Origin: a candidate division WWE3 bacterium
GTDB lineage: Bacteria; Patescibacteriota; WWE3; 9FT-COMBO-53-11
NCBI GenBank assembly: GCA_030620855.1
Contig: JAUXIZ010000001.1
Span: forward strand, 1 to 27,796
Length of the DNA: 27,796 bases
Direction of reading: 5' to 3'
Part shown: in pieces, positions 14,620 through 21,880 of the stretch
How the letters are laid out: the number at the start of each line of letters is the position of its first letter
Numbering within the stretch: the stretch's first letter is position 1
Notes under the pieces: model-generated
Told to the model about the DNA's origin: nothing
Seen by the model: only the letters and a program-made list of their open reading frames with translations
The model's database searches: none
Translations under genes and position numbers: made by a program

Positions 14620-15308
14620 TGGAAAAAGCCGCAATACTTCTGATGGGTTTGCCGGGCGCCGGTAAGGGTACTCAAGCCTTCCGGATTATGGAGCGCTTTC
14701 CCAACTTTGTTCACTTTGACACCGGAGGAGAAATATACAGGCGGATCACCGATCCGTCCTACGAAAACGATCCGGTGGTTCAAGAGCAAAATGAGCTTTA
14801 TTTCGCAGGCAAGCTCAACGACCCCAAATGGGTTTCTGAGCTCGTGGGCGAACGGATAAGTTTTTATTCCGAAGCGGAGAAGGGAATTATTTTTTCCGGC
14901 TCCCCTCGAACTCTGTTTGAGTCCAAACAAATCGCTCCCATCCTGTTTAAAAGCTATGGCAGAGATCGAGTCCTTGTTTTGGTTCTTGGCATCGCCCAGG
15001 AAACAGCGCTTTCCAGAAGCCTGAACCGACTGGTTTGCACCAACAAAACCTGCCGCTATCCCACAACCAAGGATATGGCGGGCAAACCCTGCCCGACGTG
15101 CTCGCAGGTCCTCCCAGAGGGAGAACAAGCGGAAGAGGCGTGGAAGACGGAGCAGATTGAAACTCGGTTTAATGAATACCAGGAACGCACCGTACCGGCA
15201 TTGGAGTATCTGCTTTCCTTTGAAATTGCCGAAATGATCGATGGAGAGCTTTCCCAAGAAGAAGTCTCCGCTCGCGTCTTTGAGGCGGTTAAGCGACGGT
15301 TAGCATAA
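14619..15308 (+). CDS. adk: adenylate kinase
   Basis: Interconverts ATP + AMP with two ADP. The P-loop GLPGAGKGTQ is at residues 10-19, the AMP-site segment FDTGGEIYRR at 33-42, and GSPRTLFESKQ near 93-103 stands where GFPR is usual. The LID has four cysteines (VCTNKTCRYP then CPTCSQV), a probable structural zinc site as in many Gram-positive enzymes. The C-terminal helical end is standard, and 229 residues is slightly above the norm. It starts by overlapping the previous stop (TAATG) behind AAAGGAGAAG. Unlike in most bacteria it is not in the ribosomal-protein/secY operon. The GSPR variant leaves a small chance of a different nucleoside-monophosphate kinase. Confidence 0.85.
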   Translation: MEKAAILLMGLPGAGKGTQAFRIMERFPNFVHFDTGGEIYRRITDPSYENDPVVQEQNELYFAGKLNDPKWVSELVGERISFYSEAEKGIIFSGSPRTLFESKQIAPILFKSYGRDRVLVLVLGIAQETALSRSLNRLVCTNKTCRYPTTKDMAGKPCPTCSQVLPEGEQAEEAWKTEQIETRFNEYQERTVPALEYLLSFEIAEMIDGELSQEEVSARVFEAVKRRLA

Positions 15309-15340
15309 GGCTCTGATTAAATCAGGGCCTTTTTTCTCTT
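15309..15340 (+). terminator. Rho-independent terminator after adk
   Basis: GGCTCTGAT (15309-15317) pairs with ATCAGGGCC (15321-15329) around TAA, nine pairs with one G-U. A T-rich run (TTTTTTCTCTT) follows. The stem starts at the base after the adk stop codon. Confidence 0.9.
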
Positions 15341-15367
15341 CTTGCGCGTGTTAAAATCTTTAAGCGT

Positions 15368-16075
15368 ATGGAGTTATCGGCAAAAAAACGCACTATTTTA
15401 GGCAAAAAAGTTAAAGCGTCGCGGCGCGAAGGCAAGCTGCCCGCCGTTTTGTATGGGGGTGATAAACCCTCCGTTCCCCTGTTTCTAAACAAAACCGATT
15501 TTGAAAAAATCTATTCCCAAGCCGGAGAATCTACGGTTATTAATTTGGCACTCAGCGGGAAGAAGCAAGACATCTTGATTTCCGATATACAGGTTGATCC
15601 GCTGGGAAAAATCATCCACGCGGATTTGAGAAGGGTAATCGCGGGAGAGAAAATCACCGCCACCGTTCAGATTATTGTGGAAGGGGAATCCACGGCTGTC
15701 AAAAGCGGAGAAGGAATTCTTCTCATACTTTTGAACGAAGTTGAAGTCGAGGCCTATCCAAAGGACTTGCCGGCTGATATAAAAATAGATATTTCAGAAC
15801 TTACCGAGGTTGGGCAAGTCGTGGAAGTTAAAGATCTTCCAATCGACCACGAAAAAGTAGAGATTTTGGAACAGGAACTGGATGCCCCGGTTGTAAAGAT
15901 AGACTACCCGCAGGAAGATGAAGAGGAGGAGGAGGAAGAGGTCGAAATTTCCGAAGAGGAAGCCATTGCAGCGGTTGAGGCAGTTGGAGAAAAACCGGAA
16001 GAGGAAGGTGATGAGCCTCCGCAGGAGGAGCAAAAGCAAAAAGAGGAAGAACCTCAGCCTAAGGAAGGAAAATAA
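15368..16075 (+). CDS. rplY: ribosomal protein bL25 (Ctc form)
   Basis: Binds 5S rRNA in the large subunit. The N-terminal L25 domain (about 1-90) shows SAKKRTILGKKVKASRREGKLPAVLYG and later DIQVDPLGKIIHADL. The C-terminal TL5/Ctc beta domain (about 95-180) follows, with GQVVEVKDLPIDHEKVEIL. The last 55 residues are a low-complexity acidic tail of Glu with Pro and Lys, frequent in long Ctc-type proteins. At 235 residues it is the long form. A TAAAAT lies ten bases before the ATG and no Shine-Dalgarno is visible, so the leader is very short. It converges on valS. Confidence 0.93.
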   Translation: MELSAKKRTILGKKVKASRREGKLPAVLYGGDKPSVPLFLNKTDFEKIYSQAGESTVINLALSGKKQDILISDIQVDPLGKIIHADLRRVIAGEKITATVQIIVEGESTAVKSGEGILLILLNEVEVEAYPKDLPADIKIDISELTEVGQVVEVKDLPIDHEKVEILEQELDAPVVKIDYPQEDEEEEEEEVEISEEEAIAAVEAVGEKPEEEGDEPPQEEQKQKEEEPQPKEGK

Positions 16076-16096
16076 AAGCCCGAACGCTTACGGCCG
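16069..16096 (-). terminator. possible weak terminator of valS
   Basis: On the minus strand a five-pair stem with one mismatch (CGGCC and GCCCG arms around TAAGCGTT) is followed by TTTTATTTT. It lies just past the valS stop codon and overlaps the rplY stop. Confidence 0.3.
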
Positions 16097-16108
16097 AATC
16101 AAAGAATT

Positions 16109-16789
16109 TTATTTTGGCCAGTCTGCGGAGATCAGAAGCCCTTCCCCGCCAACCTCGCTCCACACAGCCTCCGTAACAAAAGGCGCAAACGGATGAAGCA
16201 GTTTCAGACAGGTTAGAACGGCGTTGTGTAGGGTATACTGGGCCGATTTATCACCTTCGCGCAACCTGTCTTTAGCCTCTTCGATGTAGACATCGGCCAG
16301 CCGGTGCCACACAAATTGGTAAAGATCCTCGATGGCTTGGGAAATTTTAAACGCGTCCAAAGATTTAGTAGTTTTTACGATTAAAGAATCAAGCTCTTTT
16401 AGGAATTCTTTATCCAGCTTGTGGAGTTCTGTCACCGGGACTTTGGATGGTTTTTTATTCCCTAAAGTAAGTTTTGCGAAGCGCCCGATATTCCAAACCT
16501 TGTTGGCAAAATTGCGCTGACCCCGGACGTTGTCCTCGGAAAGCGAGTTGTCGTTCTCGACCAGCGCGCCCCATATAGTGGTGAGCCGCAATGCGTCGGC
16601 GCCGTATTTTTGAACCATTTCGATCGGGTCAATCACGTTGCCTTTAGACTTACTGATTTTTTGCCCTTTTTCATCACGCACCAAGCCGTGGAGGAGAACC
16701 TGTCTAAATGGAACCTGGCCAGTCGCATAAAGCCCCAGCATTATCATCCTTATCACCCAAAACGGGAGGATGTCGTAAGCGGGGTTCAT
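16109..16789 (-). CDS. valS: valyl-tRNA synthetase, C-terminal part after in-frame TAG
   Basis: Continues the valS frame after the TAG at 16793-16795. The first in-frame ATG is two codons past the stop. The 226 residues contain the second half of the catalytic domain (MNPAYDILPFWVIRMIM), the KMSKS-type loop KISKSKGN at 44-51, and the anticodon-binding helical domain ending near FVTEAVWSEVGGEGLLISADWPK. The C-terminal coiled-coil arm of standard bacterial ValRS is missing, which gives a short enzyme. Alone it could not activate valine, because the HIGH motif is in the upstream part. Both parts look well conserved with no other lesion, so this is one gene with one stop codon, not a decayed remnant. 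Confidence 0.9.
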   Translation of the reverse strand: MNPAYDILPFWVIRMIMLGLYATGQVPFRQVLLHGLVRDEKGQKISKSKGNVIDPIEMVQKYGADALRLTTIWGALVENDNSLSEDNVRGQRNFANKVWNIGRFAKLTLGNKKPSKVPVTELHKLDKEFLKELDSLIVKTTKSLDAFKISQAIEDLYQFVWHRLADVYIEEAKDRLREGDKSAQYTLHNAVLTCLKLLHPFAPFVTEAVWSEVGGEGLLISADWPK

Positions 16790-16792
16790 AAC

Positions 16793-18202
16793 CTAAGTTG
16801 GATAGAAATATTCAAAATCGCCTCTCTTGGTGGTTTGCAGGGTAGCAAAAGGCCACTGGCCAGAGGAGAACCAGGTGTCAAAAGTATCCTCGTCCTGAAC
16901 AAGTTCGGAGCCGGAACAGGACGAGCATTTTTTCGGCGCCGGGCCGGCTGTAATTGTCCACTCCCGGCATTCTTGACAACGCCAGGCCGGAATGCGGATC
17001 CCCCAAACAATTTGCCGGCTGATATTCCAGTCCTTGAGGTTCTGGTACCAGTGGCGGGCTGTTTTTTCAAAACGTTTAGCAGTAAAGCGCACTTCCTTAC
17101 TGTTAAGTGCAGCAACTGATTTTTTAACAAGCGGTGCCACCTTAAGAAACCACTGCTCCCAAATTTGGGGCTCAAGGGGCGTTTTATGTTTGTAGCAAAC
17201 TGCCACCAGATGGTGAAGCTCCTCGGTTTTTTTGATTTTGCCTTCTTTCTCAAGATCCTTAACTACCCGGCTGCGTGCTTCTTCGGGCTTGAGTCCCAAA
17301 TACTTCTTAGGTGTGTTAATCATCTTCCCAGCCCGATCGATCACGGAAACCGCATCCAGCTTGTGCTTTTGACCGATTTCAAAGTCGGTCGCATCGTGGC
17401 CGGGTGTAATTTTCAGCGCGCCTGTCCCAAATTCAGGATCAACCATCTCATCAGCGATGATCGGGATTTCGCGGTTGACGATCGGAACTGTTGCGGTACC
17501 GCCGATAAGATCTTTATATTTTTTATCTTTGGGATTGACCGCCACCGCCACATCGGCAAATATGGTTTCTGGGCGAGTAGTTGCGATTGTGACGGTACCG
17601 TAGTCAAAGTAGTAAAGAGCGTCGTCCCTTTCGATAGTATCCGCTTCCAGTTGGGAATAAGCGGTTTCGCAACCTGAACAGTAGTTGACAATCCGCTCTC
17701 CACGATAAACCAACCCATCGCCGTAGAGATTTTTAAAGGTCTGGTAGACAATTTTAATTACGTCGGGGTCGAGGGTAAACTTAAAGCGCGTCCAGTCGCA
17801 GGAAGCGCCCAGCACCCGCAGCTGATTCTCGACAACATTCTTGTTCTGCTGCACATAATCCCAAATCATCTTGTAGAGAGTGTCGCGGTCAAAATCCGAA
17901 CGGCTTTTACCCTCTTTGGCGAGCTTCTTTTCAAAGACAAACTGGGTCTCAATTCCCGCGTGATCGGCTCCCGGAAGCCAAAGGGTGGGCTCTCCCCGCA
18001 TCCGGTGGTATCGAATTAGGGTATCTTGGGTAGCAACTTCCCGAGCATGGCCAATATGGAGGGGATCGTTGGCGTTTGGGGGAGGCATAATGATGGTAAA
18101 CGGTTTCTTTTTGGGACCAGTTTTGGGAGTAAATGCCCCGGACTTTTCCCACTTTTGGTAAATTTCCTTTTCTTTTTTCTCCGGACTAAATCTTTTATCC
18201 AT
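16793..18202 (-). CDS. valS: valyl-tRNA synthetase, N-terminal part up to in-frame TAG
   Basis: Class Ia enzyme charging tRNA-Val. From ATG 18202 the 469 residues hold PNANDPLHIGHA with HIGH at 49-52, the editing (CP1) domain with IATTRPETIFADVAVAVNP and GHDATDFEIG, the NISRQIVWGIRIPAW motif, two CxxC pairs (WRCQEC; KKCSSC) and DTFDTWFSSGQWPF. It ends FEYFYPT-stop. In homologues this stretch continues without a break (E. coli FHPTSVMVSGFDII), and here the frame resumes as VMNPAYDILPFW. The TAG stands where Ser is common, so one base change (TCG to TAG) would explain it. The gene follows the BpsA-like gene by 22 bases, probably in one operon. Confidence 0.95.
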   Translation of the reverse strand: MDKRFSPEKKEKEIYQKWEKSGAFTPKTGPKKKPFTIIMPPPNANDPLHIGHAREVATQDTLIRYHRMRGEPTLWLPGADHAGIETQFVFEKKLAKEGKSRSDFDRDTLYKMIWDYVQQNKNVVENQLRVLGASCDWTRFKFTLDPDVIKIVYQTFKNLYGDGLVYRGERIVNYCSGCETAYSQLEADTIERDDALYYFDYGTVTIATTRPETIFADVAVAVNPKDKKYKDLIGGTATVPIVNREIPIIADEMVDPEFGTGALKITPGHDATDFEIGQKHKLDAVSVIDRAGKMINTPKKYLGLKPEEARSRVVKDLEKEGKIKKTEELHHLVAVCYKHKTPLEPQIWEQWFLKVAPLVKKSVAALNSKEVRFTAKRFEKTARHWYQNLKDWNISRQIVWGIRIPAWRCQECREWTITAGPAPKKCSSCSGSELVQDEDTFDTWFSSGQWPFATLQTTKRGDFEYFYPT

Positions 18203-18224
18203 CCGAATTTACCTTACCACCTCT

Positions 18225-18866
18225 CTACTGGTGGGTATAGACAGCCCCGCTGTAAACTCCTTTAATGACCGGTTTGGTTTTTTCTGTGGTTCCAAGAATG
18301 TAAAGGTCGGATTCATTGCCGACAGTTTTGGCATTTATATACGTATTGAATTTAGGGGTTATTTCTTCGATTAAAAGCTCATGTTCCAGAATCTTGTTTT
18401 GGACGGCAAGGACCCTGACCGGGTCCAGCGAACCGTGGGATAAAAGTATTTTCCCAGCGCCTTTTTTATCCAAAGCTTCCAGCGCCCGCGAGAGAAAGAG
18501 CGTTACCCCTTGAGGCGTATACGGCGGGTCCGTAAAAACAACATCAAAACTTTTAATTAGGCGTTTTGGCAAAGGATTAAGAAGGTTGTGCTCAACCGTA
18601 GCGATTGCCCCCCGGCTTTCCTTTTCGATAACTTCAAGAACTTCCTTGTCCACATCCAGCACCCAGATTTCGCAATTTTTCGCCAGAGGCAAAGATGCGA
18701 GCGAGGTTAAATCATAATCCCCTAAGAAAAGCAGTTTGGTGTCGGTCAAAAAACCCCGTTCCGCCATAAAACCGGCTCTATTTCTTAAAGTTTCCTCCGT
18801 AACACCGAACTGGTCGAGATTCCTTTTTGGCTTAGGCCTCAATTGAACAAAAGATTTATCACTCAC
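18225..18866 (-). CDS. BpsA-like branched-chain polyamine synthase (DUF43 family)
   Basis: A 213-residue protein of the aminopropyltransferase/methyltransferase fold. DQFGVTEETLRNRAGFMAERG (about 18-38) is followed by LLFLGDYDLTSLASL with GDYD at 49-52, IWVLDVDKEVLEVI, and FTDPPYTPQGVTLFLSRALEAL with DPPY at 113-116. These match the C-terminal domain of N4-bis(aminopropyl)spermidine synthase. That enzyme adds aminopropyl groups from decarboxylated S-adenosylmethionine to make branched polyamines, chiefly in thermophiles. The N-terminal winged-helix domain of the archaeal enzyme is absent, and GDYD replaces the usual GDDD. Substrate identity is therefore open. Start GTG 18866 has a TACACT six bases before it. 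It is upstream of valS. Confidence 0.72.
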   Translation of the reverse strand: MSDKSFVQLRPKPKRNLDQFGVTEETLRNRAGFMAERGFLTDTKLLFLGDYDLTSLASLPLAKNCEIWVLDVDKEVLEVIEKESRGAIATVEHNLLNPLPKRLIKSFDVVFTDPPYTPQGVTLFLSRALEALDKKGAGKILLSHGSLDPVRVLAVQNKILEHELLIEEITPKFNTYINAKTVGNESDLYILGTTEKTKPVIKGVYSGAVYTHQ

Positions 18867-18933
18867 AATTAAAGTGTAGCGAAAAATTACCGTGTTTTCC
18901 GGGAAAAGTTCTTAGGTGTAAATTGAGAGCTTT

Positions 18934-20592
18934 TTATTCCGGCTCAGTTATGCCCTCGAGCTGGTTAATGGTTGATTGAGCCGTCTCCAAGGCATCGGTA
19001 GAGTTATCCCCTCCCAGTACGTCTCCAACAGCTTGCTTTAGCGCCGCGGCGTGGGGTCCGTTGCCGGAGAAGTCAATCGCCTTGCCGAAAGTGGCGTTTG
19101 CGGCCGTGGTAAAAAGCGGCGCAAGAATCTCGTGGTCGGACAGGTCATCGGCCAAAGACCTCACCGCGTAGGGCTCGCCAAAAAGGCGGGTTTGGCTGGC
19201 CGCATTATAAAATGCTTGTTGCTGCTGATCCTGCGTTAAAAACTCCAAAAACTGCCAAGCAACTTCCGTGTTTTCACTGTCCGCGGAAACTCCCTCCATC
19301 CAAAATGTTGCCCAGTGCACTCCTCCCTCGACAGCTCCAGGAATTTGGGGAACGGATACGGCCGCAAAGTCAAGCTGCGGATTTAGGTTGACGATATCCA
19401 ATGCTCGCCAGGAGGGAGCAATAATCATCGCGGCCTGGCCGTTGGCAAAGGCGTTTATAGAAAATGGCAAAGTTTCATCCCAAACCCGGTCTTTTGTGGA
19501 GAAGTTGGTGTAAAAGGTTAAGGCATCAGCGGCCGCTTGGGTACCCAACTTTGTCAAATCTACTCCGCTTTGGGCAAAAAGCAATGAAAGAACATCAGCC
19601 GAGTGGGAGATGTTGTCCGCGGTTCCAAAAGCGGCCCCAGCTTGCGTAATTTTGCCTTTTTTAGCGTCGTTTCCTTCCCACGTGGTCCGCTTAACCGCCT
19701 CTCGGCGAAAGTCCTCCCAAGTTAGGATAGTTTCAGCCACGCTAACTCCTTCAAAAAGGTCTTTGTTGTAAAAAAGCAAAAGCCCATCATATTCCAGCGG
19801 AATTGCAAAAATATCGGTCCCGATCTTGGCCGACGACAAAGCCGGGGTGTAGAAGCGGAGGGTGTAATCTTCTTCCGAAAGAACCGTTGAAGGAAGTGGT
19901 GATATCTCCCCAGAGAAGTCACTTACCCAGCTGTTGTGGAACCTAAATATGTCCGGACCGGTGTCTTGCTCGAGCCGGGTTAAAAGTGTTTCTTTGTACT
20001 GCTCCAAAGATCCGAAAGATCTTTTTTCGTAGTTTATCGTGACATTATATCCAGGGTTGGCGCTCTCGTAGGACTCAACAAAAGACGCAATAAGAGGGTC
20101 CATAACATCCGAATCCTCCCAAAGGCCCCAATACGTAAATTCGATATCACTTTGGGAGGGACCGAATAAAGACCCGATCAAAGGAATCTTTGATAAATCA
20201 ATTGGCACAAAAGCCAAAACCAAAGCTCCAATAAGAAGAAGAATGGTAACCAAGAACAAAGGACGCATCAAACCCCTTACCTTGGCAAGCATATTTTCTC
20301 CTCCGGCAGCAACTGGAGCTGGAGGCGGGGCCGGCGGAGGCGGGGCTTTTGGAGGTGGAGGAGGAAGCGTTGGAGATTCCGGAACTCTCTGTTCCGGCGG
20401 TAATGTGGGTGCAGTTGGAAGTGGTGGAGCTACTTCCGGTTTTGGCTCCGGTACTGAGGGTGATGGAGCCAAAGGCGGGACACTTTCTGCAGCATCCTCC
20501 GTTGGAGGCGTGGGAGCCGCGGGTGCGGCAGGTTCTGAAACAGGAAGAGCAGGTGTCGGCTCTCCTGCAAGACCGGCAGGTTTATCTTCCAT
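18934..20592 (-). CDS. membrane-anchored extracellular solute-binding-like protein with proline-rich cytoplasmic tail
   Basis: Residues 1-98 are almost entirely Pro, Ala, Glu, Thr and Ser, with poly-proline runs at about 77-93. A transmembrane helix lies at 111-129, and the remaining 420 residues form a family-1 (sugar-type) solute-binding fold: DIEFTYWGLWEDSDVMDPLIASFVESYESANPGYNV, then DTGPDIFRFHNSWV, IPLEYDGLLLFYNKDLF, GQAAMIIAPSW and a C-terminal AWQFLEFLT segment. In this topology the proline-rich part is cytoplasmic and the binding domain is outside. No ABC permease or ATPase gene is nearby. It overlaps the O-antigen-ligase-like gene by 11 bases, so it may take part in envelope sugar work, an inference only. 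Confidence 0.82.
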   Translation of the reverse strand: MEDKPAGLAGEPTPALPVSEPAAPAAPTPPTEDAAESVPPLAPSPSVPEPKPEVAPPLPTAPTLPPEQRVPESPTLPPPPPKAPPPPAPPPAPVAAGGENMLAKVRGLMRPLFLVTILLLIGALVLAFVPIDLSKIPLIGSLFGPSQSDIEFTYWGLWEDSDVMDPLIASFVESYESANPGYNVTINYEKRSFGSLEQYKETLLTRLEQDTGPDIFRFHNSWVSDFSGEISPLPSTVLSEEDYTLRFYTPALSSAKIGTDIFAIPLEYDGLLLFYNKDLFEGVSVAETILTWEDFRREAVKRTTWEGNDAKKGKITQAGAAFGTADNISHSADVLSLLFAQSGVDLTKLGTQAAADALTFYTNFSTKDRVWDETLPFSINAFANGQAAMIIAPSWRALDIVNLNPQLDFAAVSVPQIPGAVEGGVHWATFWMEGVSADSENTEVAWQFLEFLTQDQQQQAFYNAASQTRLFGEPYAVRSLADDLSDHEILAPLFTTAANATFGKAIDFSGNGPHAAALKQAVGDVLGGDNSTDALETAQSTINQLEGITEPE

Positions 20593-21826
20593 CGGTATCA
20601 GAATAACTGAAGGACAAACCTAAAGTCAAAGAGAGAATGAACAGTCCTTGCGGGAGAGTATAAAGATAATGGTCGAAGAAACCTAAAAATACAAGCTGCA
20701 GGAGAGAAATGGTCAGCAAAAACCGTTTGGTTGCCAAGGTTTTATACAAAGAAAAGGCAAATATGCTTAAAAATGCTAGAAAAGCAAATATACCGCTTTC
20801 TGCGGCAACTAAAGCAAAGATATTGTGAACCGGTTGGATCGTTAGAGTTATATCAGCCGGGACGCCAAAATCAGGAAGAGCTTTGGTAAAGTTCCCCAAG
20901 CCGACGCCGGTAAACGGCGCGGGCTTAAACATTTCCCATGCTTTCTCCAAAAGTTCCACCCGCCTGGATACCGAATAAGAATTTATAAAACTCGGGTAAT
21001 TAAAAAGAACCAATCCCAAACCATTTGCGGCAAAAAGTCCCAAAATACCGCCTGCTAAAGAAACCAGACCGGTCCTGGAAAAAGAGACCAACGCTCCAAC
21101 CGCACCTGCCAGGGAGGCTTTCCAAAGTTTGGAAGCCAAAAACCACACTAAAATAATGCCTAAAACTCCCCCCAAAACATTAGGATGAGGAAAAGTCCCG
21201 TAAGAGCGCATAAACTCCCGTCCAAAAAGGCCTATGGTGGCCACATTAGGCAAAGAGGGAGAAAGTATTGGTTCTCCTAAAAACCAGTAACCAAAAACAT
21301 TTCTTTGAAGAATAAACTGAAAAAGAGAAAGAATAGAGACCCAAAAAACTCCAATCCCTAGCGCTTTAAATACCAAATCCTTCTTTTGCCAAGAAATATT
21401 CTCTGCTACCCAGAAGCCAAAACCCAACCACAAAGCTATCTCCATAAACCTAAATCCGGAAATTTCTGTAAAAGAGCCTGTAAAAATGGAGGGAACCAAT
21501 GTCGCCAAGAATAAAACTAATAAAGCTAAAAATCCTTTGTTTTTAATTTTCTTCCAATCCGAAAAAACTAAAAGGAGGAAAACAAGGAATTCTAAAAGGT
21601 AAAAAGCGGGTTCCAAAAATCCGATTAAAATACCTAAAACATAGCTTTGCGAGCTGGGAAAGTATTTTGCAAGGTTTACAGGGAATAGAACTAAAATTGT
21701 ATAGAAAATTAGTAGTATTAGTAGGCCCCGTGGATTTGTGGAAAACTCTTTTTTAGTCCAGAAAATCTTCTCTTTTATGATGTGGAAAACCTGTTTCTTT
21801 TTTTGGATAACAGTTGGAAAACGCAC
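20582..21826 (-). CDS. O-antigen ligase-like polytopic membrane protein
   Basis: A 414-residue protein with about ten hydrophobic helices and the Wzy/WaaL (O-antigen ligase) pattern: TFPHPNVLGGVLG in mid-protein, LVSFSRTGLVSLAGG, then the large outer loop with MFKPAPFTGVGLGNF and IQPVHNIFALVAAESG. The family joins or polymerises sugar chains on lipid or protein carriers at the membrane. The polymer here is unknown. The start is uncertain: GTG 21826 has no Shine-Dalgarno, and the first 30 codons overlap a cluster of DnaA-box-like sites, so the true start may be further in. The stop overlaps the next gene's start. It lies 26 bases after dnaA on the same strand. Confidence 0.78.
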   Translation of the reverse strand: MRFPTVIQKKKQVFHIIKEKIFWTKKEFSTNPRGLLILLIFYTILVLFPVNLAKYFPSSQSYVLGILIGFLEPAFYLLEFLVFLLLVFSDWKKIKNKGFLALLVLFLATLVPSIFTGSFTEISGFRFMEIALWLGFGFWVAENISWQKKDLVFKALGIGVFWVSILSLFQFILQRNVFGYWFLGEPILSPSLPNVATIGLFGREFMRSYGTFPHPNVLGGVLGIILVWFLASKLWKASLAGAVGALVSFSRTGLVSLAGGILGLFAANGLGLVLFNYPSFINSYSVSRRVELLEKAWEMFKPAPFTGVGLGNFTKALPDFGVPADITLTIQPVHNIFALVAAESGIFAFLAFLSIFAFSLYKTLATKRFLLTISLLQLVFLGFFDHYLYTLPQGLFILSLTLGLSFSYSDTDGR

Positions 21827-21880
21827 TAACTTATTGTGTCAAAAAGGAGTTTCAGGAAGTTTTCCCCAAAATATCCACAC
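21681..21880. other. candidate replication origin: DnaA-box cluster beside dnaA
   Basis: Four sites within 143 bases are one base off TTATCCACA: TTTTCCACA on the minus strand at 21737-21745 and 21781-21789, TTATCCAAA on the minus strand at 21802-21810, and ATATCCACA on the plus strand at 21871-21879. An A+T-rich stretch adjoins at about 21681-21730. The cluster lies across the dnaA 3' end and the start of the next gene. A fifth match sits at 23150-23158 near the dnaA start. Confidence 0.4.

Noticed and set aside
14403..15257. A 284-codon open frame on the minus strand over adk and the DUF4012 end
   Set aside because: It is antisense to two well-supported genes, has no ribosome-binding site and a composition that mirrors the plus-strand codons.
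16793..16795. Whole-genome recoding of UAG as a sense codon
   Set aside because: UAG ends the dnaN gene and the genes ending at 7854, 8634 and 10073 at sensible lengths, so it acts as a normal stop here.
16786..17253. Other open frames within valS, considered as a frameshifted continuation
   Set aside because: The true continuation after the TAG is in the same frame, so no frameshift is needed.
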